From NCBI RefSeq assembly GCF_025698545.1, contig NC_068576.1, positions 50,564,390-50,628,389 of the forward strand: a stretch of DNA of 64,000 bases, read 5' to 3'. Position numbers and translations under genes: made by a program. The stretch comes from Gossypium raimondii. Taxonomy: Eukaryota > Streptophyta > Magnoliopsida > Malvales > Malvaceae. This document shows, one piece after another, positions 10,273-19,721 of the stretch (the first letter of the stretch is position 1; the number at the start of each line of letters is the position of its first letter). The notes beneath the pieces were generated by a model. The model did not search any database and was not told the DNA's origin. It saw only the letters and a program-made list of their open reading frames with translations.

Positions 10273-13185
10273 TTAGGCATAATATTTTTTCACAGCATCT
10301 GAGTTTACTGGATTAGGTAATTCTTTCCCATCCATCTCAGTGAGAATCAGAGCCCCTCTTGAGAATGCCTTTTTTACAACATATGGCCATTCCCAATTTG
10401 GTGACCATTTTCCTCGAAAGTCCTTCTGTATCGGGAGAATCTTTCTCAGTACGAGCTCTCCGCGAAATTCTCTTGGTCGCACATTTTTATCATGAGCCGT
10501 GATCATTCTCTTCTGGTACATCTGTCCATGACAAATTGCCTTCAAGCATTTCCCTTCAATAAGGTTTAGTTGATCATATCGAGCTCGAACCCACTCTGAT
10601 TCTTCTAACCTTGTCTCCATCAAGACGCGCAGGGATGGGATCTCTACTTCGATAGGCAAAACGGCCTCCATCCCATAGACCAGAGAAAAAGGAGTTGCCC
10701 CCGTAGACGTCCGTACAGAGGCGCGATATGCGTACAAAGTAAATGGTAGCTTCTCGTGCCAGTCTTTATATGTCTCAGTCATCTTCCCGATAATCCTCTT
10801 GATGTTCTTATTAGCCGCTTCTACTGCTCCGTTCATCTTCGGACGATAGGGTGAGGAATTATGATGCTTTATCTAAAATTGCTCGCATACTTCTTTCATC
10901 ATCTTGTTGTTCAAATTTACAGCATTATCTGAAATGATTCTTTCTGGCAAACCGTATCGACATATGATCTCCTTTTTTAAGAACCTATAGACTGCAACCT
11001 TCGTCACATTAGCAAACGAAGTGGCTTCTACCCATTTTGTGAAGTAGTTTATAACCACAAAGATGAATTGATGTCCATTGGAAGCTTTCGGGGAAATTGG
11101 CCCTATAACATCCATACCCCACATAGAAAAAGGCCACGGAGAAGTCATGACATGAAGGGGTGATAGAGCTGCATGAATTTTATCGCCATAAATTTGACAT
11201 TTGTGGCACTTTCGTGCGTAGCCAATGCAATCCCTTTCCATCGTCAGCTAATAATAACCAAGTCTCATAATCTGCCTGGCCATGGTGAAACCACTAGCAT
11301 GCATTCCACAAATTCCTTCATGAACCTCTTCAAGTATCTTTCTAGCTTCAACAACGTCCACGCACCTCAGGAGCATTTGATCTTTTCCCCTTTTGTATAG
11401 AATATCCCCGTCAAGAACAAACCCAGCCGCCATTCTCCTAATTGTTCTCTTGTCATTCTCGTTTGCTTGCTCGGGATACCTCTGATTCTTAATGTACTCC
11501 AAGATGTCATGAAACCATGGTTGTCCATCTGACTCCTTCTCAATGCTAAAATAGTGTGCGGGGACCTCATATATGCTCATTTGGAGAGGCATTATTTCTG
11601 TTTCTCTGTTTGCTTTGAACATTGAAGCCAATGTGGCCAGGGCGTTAGCCAACTGGTTCTCTTCTCGTGGAAAGTAGTTAAAAGTCACTTCCTTAAATTC
11701 TTTGACCAATTTCGTAACGAGGTCATGATATTTGACTAATTTCAAATCCCTCACTTCCCAATCTCCACAGATTTGGTAAATGACTAATGCTGAGTCCCCG
11801 TGTACTTCTAAGATTTCAATTTTCCTCTCGATAGCTGCACAAAGTCCCATGATGCAAGCTTCATACTCTGCTATATTATTGGTACAGAAGAAGTTCAATC
11901 TGGTAGTGAGCGGGTAATGATCTCCTTCTGGTGACACTAAGACTGCTCCGATCCCATGCCCCAATGCATTCGATGCACCATCAAAGCTCATCTTCCATGA
12001 TTTCTTTTTTGATGACTCACCTTCTTTTTCTGAGATGCACATCAAGTCTTCATCTGGGAAATCAAATCTCAAAGGTTCATATTCTTCCGCTGTTCGACTT
12101 GCCAATAAGTCAGCTATCGCGCTTCCCTTTCTCGATTTTTGGCTCACATACACGATGTCATACTCAGTCAGTAAGATCTGCCATCGTGCCATTCTTCCTG
12201 AGAGTGCAGGTGACTCCATCATGTACTTTATTGGATCCAGTTTTGAAATTAACCATGTCGTATGATACAACATGTACTGTCTGAGCCTTCGAACCGTCCA
12301 AATCAATGCGCAACAAAACTTCTCAATTGAAGGGTACTTTGCCTCATATTCTGTGAACTTTTTGCTGATGTAGTAAGTCACCTTTTCTCTTTTTCCTGAC
12401 TCATCATGTTGCCCCAGTACGCAACCTATTAAGTTTTCAAACACGATCAGGTACAATATTATGGGTTTTCCAGGGGTCAACGGTACTAGTACCGGAGGAT
12501 TAGACAGATATTGTTTTATCTTGTCGAAGGCCACTTGGCACTCCTCATTCCATTCTCCTGGATTATGTTTTCGAAGGAGTCGAAAAATTGGATCACACTG
12601 GTTGGTAAGTTGAGAAATGAATCGAGCAATGTAATTCAATCTTCCTAAAAATCCTCTGACTTCTTTTTGTGTACGCGGAGGTGGTAGTTCTTGTATGGCC
12701 TTTATCTTGTCTGGATCAACCTCAATACCTCTCTCACTGACAATGAAACTTAGCAATTTTCCCGAGATAACCCCAAATGTACACTTGGTTGGGTTAAGCT
12801 TCAACTGGAACTTTCTTAATCTTTCGAACAGCTTCCTGAGGTTCCCAACATGCTCTTCTTCTCCCCGGGACTTGGCAATCATATCATCGACATAAACTTC
12901 TATTTCTTTGTGCATCATGTCATGGAACAGTATCACAATGGCTCTCTGATATGTTGCCCCAGCATTCTTCAATCCGAATGGCATCACTTTGTAACAGAAT
13001 GTTCCCCACATTGTCACGAATGTAGTTTTCTCCATATCTTTGGGGGCCATCTTTATCTTGCTGTCTTTCTTCGGTATCGGGACTATATTAGCTACCCATT
13101 CTGGATATTTAGAGACTTGTAGGAAGCCATCATCAATTTCTTTTTTGACTTTTTCTTTTATTTTTAACAGCATTTCGGGTCTCAT
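10273..13185 (-). pseudogene. pol of the Tat-like element: RT, RNase H, second RNase H, integrase
   Basis: One minus-strand frame runs from 13185 to a TAA at 10273 and is interrupted by TAG at 11248 and 10873; another TAG lies upstream at 13198. In the first piece (645 residues) the RT has VMPFGLKNA and YVDD (residues 98-101). A first RNase H lies at about 225-350, and a second, archaeal-type RNase H begins near WKMSFDGASNALG and includes AEYEA and GDSALV. The zinc-binding part of integrase begins near VHEGICGMHASG and continues past the TAG with KCHKCQ. The catalytic D, D and E are in GMDVIGP, ISDNA and NGAVEAANKN. Around residues 40-46 the RT passes directly from PIPKKDS to KIKMAPKDM, so about 50 residues that the family carries there, including the first catalytic Asp, seem to be missing in frame. 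Confidence 0.9.
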
Positions 13186-14369
13186 CCTTCTTAGCTTCTA
13201 CTGAACGGGTTTGCATTCTGGTTTCAGTGGGAGCTTATGAACCACCACATCCTCATTCAACCTTGGCATGTCCTGATACGACCTAGCAAATACACCTTTG
13301 TACTCACGGAGCAAGGTGATCAAATTCTGTTTGGTGTTCTCTAAAATGGAAGTCCCAATTTTCACTTATTGTTTCTTTTCTTCACTCCCAAGTTTACCCT
13401 CTCAACAGATTCTTGATGGGGTAGAATCTGTTTCTCTTCTTGTTCTAGCATCTTCTTCGGCTTCAAATTCTCCTAAACAAACAGCCTTCTCGAAATCGAT
13501 TTCAGGACTTATAACGAGATTGTTCATACCATGGATATCTGAGCACCTAAAAGGTGAATGGGAAATGAAACTATAGAGGAGCATCAAAGTATTGGAATCA
13601 ACACACACAATGTTATGGAGTGATATGATATATGTGTAGGAAAAAGCTATGAGAAACGGGAATAATTGCAACACTAATTGAAATGAAAAGACCATGACAA
13701 AATGCATATTCATTAATGTTCATTAAAATGATAAAGAGCAAACATAAGCTCTTACAAAAGGAATCCCATTATTTAGGAACACACAAAATAATGGAGAATT
13801 AACATTGGGCATTACTCTGGAGAGGACTTAGAAACTACAAGGAAATCCACAGCAGTCCAATTGTTCAAAACAAATACTAGAGGACAGGGGTGTATCATTG
13901 AAATATCCTCAATTGTATCACTCTCGTTGAGCTCAGCATCCATAGCTCTAGCTCTTAGATGTGTTCTATAAGAATGACGTGATTCCAGACTTGTAGTGTC
14001 ACAACTATGGATTATACGGTTCTAGCCTTAGTGAATGGTTAGGGTAATATGTACATGCAATGCATGAATGAATGAATGAATGAATGACAAGTGAATGTTA
14101 GTCATGAATAAATATACAAGAATTTGGTGTTGATTTCAAGATAGCCCCATATTTTGGCGTTTCATTAATCAAAAGAGCCCATTACAAAACATTTTTCCAT
14201 CTTGGACTGAACAGTTACACAAATTCCCTGGCGACATCGCCTTGTTTCTTCACTCGTCCTAGGAACTCCGACATGCTTGATCTTTGGCTTAGAAAGAATT
14301 GCCAACTGAGAGCTTCAGCCTCATCTGATAATTGTACAATTTGCACAGCTGCCTTGTGAATTTCATTGA
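13186..14369 (-). pseudogene. Degenerate pre-RT and protease-linker region
   Basis: The frame upstream of pol continues recognisably (VFARSYQDMPRLNEDVVV, about 13220-13300) but carries TAG at 13198, a TAA further upstream, and a shift and TGA near 13402. Beyond about 13500 no protease motif and no nucleocapsid CCHC finger is visible. Together with the short gag piece this suggests that most of gag and protease has been deleted. Confidence 0.55.
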
Positions 14370-14870
14370 CTAAACTTCAGCCCATGTATCAATCATCCCT
14401 GTCAACTTCATTTGCTTTTTCTTGAAGGCCATTGGTTTAGACTCCTTCACATATATCTTGTTGAGTTGCACATTGTCGATACGAAGCAGGGCATCATACT
14501 CTTCTATGGTTGGAGTCATATCTTCTTGATTGAAAGTGAAACACTGATAGGCTGGGTCCCGAAATCGAACCATGGCTTGAATCAACTGCTCGTTCACATT
14601 GATTGCTATCAAGTGAGCTATATCCCCATACTTTTCAGTGAAGATGCCTTTAGTACCTGAGTCCCACTGTTTCCAGATCCTAGTCAAGTTTTCGAGATCG
14701 TTCTGACGAATATTCGAAGTCACACACTCGGGAAGTTCAGAGATGTATCCTTCCTTTAAACTGTCCCTTTTTACTTTCTGAGTTCTCGAATACCAGTCTA
14801 GGACTACGGCATTTTTCTCGATTACTTGTGTAATTGACTCCTCCATTAGAAACCCGTTTTTAGCAACCAA
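14370..14870 (-). pseudogene. gag N-terminal remnant of the Tat-like element
   Basis: A 166-residue frame begins MVAKNGFLMEES and ends in ...DTWAEV. The part YQCFTFNQEDMTPTIEEYD resembles the N-terminal gag domain found in some plant gypsy elements, which in turn resembles the plant mobile domain. No CCHC zinc knuckle follows, so only the N-terminus survives. It lies between the primer-binding site and the degenerate pol start, the expected position of gag. Assignment is by position and motif resemblance. Confidence 0.65.
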
Positions 14871-15840
14871 TCTCTAATCAACACCTTCCTAATGAGATGC
14901 CTATGATGCATGATGACAAACAGAATAAAAAATGAATAACCTCGGTTAGTGATCACAACAGATATAAACAGAGGAAAAAAGAAAAATAAGAACTATGGAA
15001 AGTTTAACAAATTAAGCTAATCAATCATGCAATTTGGTGGAACAGACCCACATTTTTTTTTTTGCCCCATCATGCTTTAAAAAATAAACTTGCCCCCACA
15101 TGATAATCTACCTGATCCGATTTGTTAAACAGACCTAATTCTCTTGCAAAAATATATGTACAAAATGTAAAAGAGATAAAAGGTAAGAGGCGTTTCTCCC
15201 ATGTGCTTATTTTGGTGACTATTCAACGGATAGAGGTTCGGCATGGCTCTAATTGGGTAGCTCGTACGGTTCACTATATGTGGTTCTGGTTCTAGAAAGG
15301 TACTCGAATTGTCCATAATGTCACCTACTAAGGTTAGTACGGAGCCTCGATTATCACCCGTCATGGGCTTGCGAGCTCAATTCGAGGGATTACATTTACT
15401 TATGCCTATACGGAGGGACAAGTTAACTCACGAAAGCATAAGTCATATGTAACCCGGAAGTATTTCACTAGCCTGTGCGGAGGGACGAGTTAACTCACGA
15501 AGGCGTAGCATTTACTTCCACTTAAAAGGACGGAGCCCGGGTAGAGAGCTCATGTTATGCAAAAAATGCAAGTGCACGGTGTGTGGGGAGAAACTCACAA
15601 ACCTTTTATTTTTTATTCTAAAAAAGAAAAACAAACTAAAAAAAAACCATAAAACTTAGAGCTGAAAAGAAAAACAGAAAAACAAAACAAGTTAGAAAAT
15701 TATTAATTTAAAAACCAAATGCAAATGCGTGACTTTTAAAAATAAAATTCAAGGATCACGATTAAAAATTAATTTGAACAAGAAATTTTGCAAATTTTGA
15801 CAACACGCATTTAACGTCAGACTCGACTCTCAAAAAATGT
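14871..15840 (-). other. 5' untranslated leader of the Tat-like element
   Basis: About 970 bp between the primer-binding site and the gag remnant. There is a partial direct repeat of CGGAGGGACRAGTTAACTCACGAA (15412-15436 and 15479-15503). The long leader is normal for this lineage. No supported ORF; the 79-residue frame at 15125-15364 has no recognisable domain. Confidence 0.5.
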
Positions 15841-15859
15841 CCCCAGTGGAGTCGTCAGC
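15841..15859 (-). other. Primer-binding site, tRNA-Arg type
   Basis: On the element strand the bases just inside the 5' LTR read GCTGACGACTCCACTGGGG. This resembles the site complementary to the 3' end of tRNA-Arg used by Tat/Ogre elements, with an apparent G-to-A change in TGGCGACTCC. The tRNA identity is from family knowledge and was not searched. Confidence 0.65.
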
Positions 15860-17506
15860 TATAGCGACCTAAAAATTTTGGGCACGGGCGCTCGTTGAAG
15901 TAATTATTGAAAACTTGAAAACCGAATCTCGATTTTATTTGAAAAAGGAGTCGCCACCGATCTTTTTTCTAGGTTTGATCGGACACCTAATAAAATCGCT
16001 TTTTAGAAGAAAAAAAATTGTTTTTAAATTTTTCTAAAAAAGAGGTGACTTTAGGTCTACGTGAAAATCCAGAGAAAATTAGAGTTCGGGAGTCAGTTAC
16101 GCGCGAGGAAGGTATTAGCACCCTCGCGACGCCCAAAATTGGTATTTTGTTAAACGCGTGTTGTCTTAATTTTCAAAAGTACGAGTTCAATTTAATATTT
16201 AATCGTGATCCAATTGAAACATGAGAATTTTTTTGAAACACGAAAACTTTTGAAATACGAGAATTTTAAGAACACGAAAATTTTTTTTTAAAACACGAAA
16301 TTTTTTGAAAACACGAAAATTTTTGTAACAAGAGAATTTTTTTGAAAACACGAGGATTTTTTTTGAAAACACAAAAATTGGTGAAACACGAGAATTTTTT
16401 TGAAAACGCGAGAATTTTTAAAAACACGAAAATTTGCGAAGCACGAGAATTTTTTGAAAACACGAAAATTTTTTAAAACACGAAAAGTTTTTGAAACACG
16501 GAAATATTTTGAAAACACGAAAAATTTTGAAAAATTGAATTTTATTTTGAAGACATGAGAATTTTGAAAGACGAAATCTTTTTTATTTTTATTTTGTTAA
16601 AACACGAATATTTTTGAAACCACGGAAAGATTTTTTTTTACACAAACTTTTCGATTTTTTTATTAAGCACGTATCGTATTTAATACGAACCGATGATATT
16701 CACTCAATATAGTAATGAAATCAACGAATCAGTATCAAATCGATTCTTTGTCTTATTTTTTTGAAAACACAAATATTCTTTGAAACGCGAGAAAAATTAT
16801 TTTGAAGAAACGAAAATTTTGAAACATGGAAATTTTTTTGAAAACACGAATTTTTTGAATATTTTCGATTTTTAAAAGGGCGTATCGAGTTTAACGCAAA
16901 CCGGTGATATTCACCCAACATAGCGATGAAATCAACGATTTTATGTTAAATCGATTCGTTGCCTTATTTATTAAAATTAAATTAAATTAAATTAAATTAA
17001 CATAAATACAAAAATATAAAAATGCATAAAAATACTAATAATATTAAAAACGGAATGTCATCAAAAAAACATGAATTAAATTAAAAGTGGGTAAAAACGA
17101 AATTACCAAAAAGGTCCAAAATACGAGCTTGATTTTTTCTTTTTTCTTTTTTTTCTTTTTTCTTCCTTCTTTTTTTTTGGATTTGAATGAGTGGGTTTGC
17201 TCGCTTCTTTGTTGGGCTGGGGTCAGCGATTGTTGGGCCAAATCTGGCGGCTTCTTCTTTGTGATGGGCTCTTGGCACGCTAAGTGTTGGGCTATTATTT
17301 GCAAAATTTATTGGGCCTATTGGGCAGCTACTTTTGGGCCTTTTTTTCCTTTTTTTGTTGGGCCTAGCTGGGTTGGCCTGTTGGGGGTTGCTGCTGGGTG
17401 GTCGGGTCGGGTCATCGGTCGGGTCGTGTCGTGTCGGGTCGACCCGACTATTAATTTTTCATTTTTCATTTTTTTTCATTTTTTCATTTTTTCATTTTTC
17501 ATTTTT

Positions 17507-17537
<31 letters not shown>

Positions 17538-18132
17538 TTCTTCTTCTTCTTCTTCTTCTTCCCTCTTCACCCTAGCTTACACCGCCGCCTCTTTCACACC
17601 GCCGCTGCCATCTCTGCCGCTTAGCCGCCGTCGGACCCTCTCCTCTTCTCCTCTTTCTTTTCCTTCTCTCCTTTTCTTTCTTTTTTTTTCGAAAACTTTC
17701 TTCTTCTTTTTTTTCGTGGGTGTCTGATTTTAGAGGTAAAACACCCCTTTTATAATTGATTTTTGCTTCATTTTGCAGGTGGTAGGTGGCTAGGGGAGAG
17801 GGAGGCCATGCCCTAGGGTGGTGGCCGGAAATCACGGGGGGTAGGTGTGCAAGTTGCTGCCAGAAGGACCAAAATGTAGACGCAGCAAAAGTTTTGGGGC
17901 TAAAACATAATTTTGAGAAAGTTTAGGGGTTAAAATGTAATTTTGAGAAATTTTAAGGGTCAAAAGATAATTTTAAGAAAGTTTAGGGGTCAAAATGTAA
18001 TTTTGAGAAAGTTTAGTGGTCAAAATGTAATTTTGAGAAAGTTTAGGGGTCAAAATGTAATTTTTTGATTTTTTGTATTTTTTGATTTTTTTTAAAACAC
18101 GAAATCGAGCCGGACAAAATTCAGTGATTACA
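15860..18132 (-). repeat. 5' LTR of the Tat-like element
   Basis: 2,273 bp, co-linear with 5292-7461. Its outermost bases are TATAGCGACC instead of TGTAGCGACC, a G-to-A change of the conserved TG end. It is about 100 bp longer, mainly from extra units in the CACGAAAATTTTTG array (16215-16540) and a TTTC/TCTTC expansion (17455-17560). The 162-residue frame at 17087-17575 is a low-complexity artefact. Confidence 0.92.
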
Positions 18133-18223
18133 ATTATCAGATGCAGAAGCTGAACCATTCTTAGTTCTTGACTACATTGAAGGTACCAAATGGTTGCTTC
18201 CTCCTCCGGCGGTACCTAAATAA
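18133..18223 (+). pseudogene. PME copy A: remainder of exon 4
   Basis: After the TSD the PME reading frame resumes with codons for DAEAEPFLVLDYIEGTKWLL and ends at TAA 18221-18223. The part upstream is at 5212-5291. Matching downstream DNA follows to 18551. Confidence 0.88.
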
Positions 18224-18551
18224 TTCATTCATTCCCAACTTATTCATGCCAGCAACATATCCTCATAGTATTGCTAATTCAAGCAGACTCTCGTCTACCT
18301 CTTTGCTGGGTGGAACTAACTAGCCATCCATTTTATTTTATTTTCCCATCCCATGGCTTGTATTTTAACAAATAACCAAATGTCAATAAGAAGCAGAATT
18401 TAGTCTTATTTTTATTAATAGTAAGGATGTTGATATTTTCCATTTTGTAAAAAATTTCCATCATATATCCAAGTTCACTGATTCAATAAGTCAAGGTGAT
18501 TTCACAAACTTTTGTATTTTTGCGAATAAATGGATAATTAATGTATATTTG
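18224..18551 (+). other. PME copy A 3' flank
   Basis: Sequence shared with the downstream regions of copies A0, B and D, including GCCATCCATTTTATTTTATT and the landmark GTATTTTAACAAATAACC. No gene. Confidence 0.7.
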
Positions 18552-18655
18552 TGTAACAGTTCGTTTTAAGTGGTGTTAGAAATAGTGGATTTGGGATCAC
18601 AATTTTGACCAATTAGTCAGTACTTTAATTATTTATTTAGTATACACAAGGTTAA
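18552..18655 (+). mobile_element. 5' end of Del-like LTR (fragment P2)
   Basis: TGTAACAGTTCGTTTTAAG starts at the same point of the PME flank as 3313 and 26435 and is cut off by the Athila-like fragment at 18656, exactly as at 3438. This shows P1 and P2 are duplicates of one event. Confidence 0.65.
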
Positions 18656-19352
18656 TACCCGCCTTAATGACTTCCTAGGGTTTAAGTTCTTCCTTTCCCA
18701 AATAATTAATCCGTTGAGTAACCCTATAAAACAGTTAACAAATAATACCTCCACTCGCTAATCCCCCATAGAGGGATTACTTTTTCATGGTTTTGATAAA
18801 CAATATGCAATTGATGTAAAGATAGAACATGATAAATGAATTCAGGTGTAGAGTTTAAGAAAACGCTTGATTTGTATGAAAGATGAATATGAATCCACAA
18901 CGTTTGATTGTCTTTACAAATTAGACCTCTCGAGATAAAGCAAGAACAACTTAAAAATAAATCTAAAAACCTAAAAGAATGAATATCTAAACTGGAATTA
19001 AAAGAAAAAATATATATACTAAGGAATTGATGTCCATAACATGTGAAAAATGATCCTATTTATAGATTTCAGGTGGCGTTCGTCCTTAACCCTAGGTTAG
19101 TTGATATTCCTGAGCCTTATCTTTTACTATGCAGACCAGAATGCCCCCTGGCTCATGTTAGTTTCTATCCAGAGTTGATGTCGAGACACATCAAGACATG
19201 TGTCACAACAAAGGAGTCTATACACTCCTCTTGGGATATCTTTAGGGGTATGTCGCGACACCCTTAAGTTGTGTCGCAACATCGAAGGCAGTTTCATGAT
19301 TTCTTTATTCTACTCCTTAAATTGCTACATTAATCATTCCGTGTTGCGACGT
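18656..19352 (-). mobile_element. Athila-like LTR fragment (X2)
   Basis: Close relative of 3439-4395, shorter at its right end, where PME copy B upstream sequence begins near 19353. It carries the inverted TATA-type box CTATTTATAG near 19058 and TGTCGCGACA-type motifs (19170-19350). The 74-residue frame at 19043-19267 is not a gene. Confidence 0.5.
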
Positions 19353-19721
19353 TAAATATTTTCATTTCTTACATTAAATTCACCCGGTTTAGGTTTTGCA
19401 CTTAGGATTATTATTCAATGATTATTGGTGTCTCTAGTCTGAAGTTCGTGTATTTGGCAACAATTATATTCAATTTGTTCTCATTAATGGCGATCAACCG
19501 CGAAATGCTCGGTCTGAACTGAAGCCATGTTTGCACAAAGAACTATGCAAATGAGTGGCAATGCGAGGAATCCTCCAAGGCTCATTTTTTTATATTTTTT
19601 GTCACCCGTTTCTCTTATAAATTGGAGTCACTTAGAATTAAAAGACAACCTCAATAATCAATAAACGAAGAAAATAAACATATTACTCTTTTTATTAAAA
19701 GGAAAAAATAAGAAGAAGGAA
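19353..19721 (+). promoter_or_regulatory. Upstream region of PME copy B
   Basis: Shared with copies C2, D and E: landmarks are CTTAGGATTATTATTCAATG, GCAAATGAGTGGCAATGCGAGG and a TATA box TATAAATT at 19616-19623, about 100 nt before the ATG. The box is intact here and in copy E (58363-58370) but altered in C2 and D. Confidence 0.6.

Larger units (their letters stand above)
5292..18132 (-). mobile_element. Tat/Ogre-like Ty3/gypsy LTR retrotransposon, complete but defective
   Basis: Two LTRs (5292-7461 and 15860-18132) flank an internal region with a primer-binding site, a gag remnant, a pol reading frame with two RNase H domains, a repeat-bearing 3' UTR and a polypurine tract, all on the minus strand. 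The flanking 5-mers are ACTAT (5287-5291) and ATTAT (18133-18137), a TSD with one transition. Removing the element and one duplicate re-joins PME exon 4. RT-RNaseH-second RNaseH-integrase order and a tRNA-Arg-type primer site are hallmarks of the Tat lineage. It cannot be autonomous: gag and protease are mostly missing and pol has stops and a deletion. Confidence 0.92.

Noticed and set aside
11931..13122. Plus-strand ORFs opposite the pol region
   Set aside because: Shadow frames of the minus-strand polyprotein with no recognisable domain.
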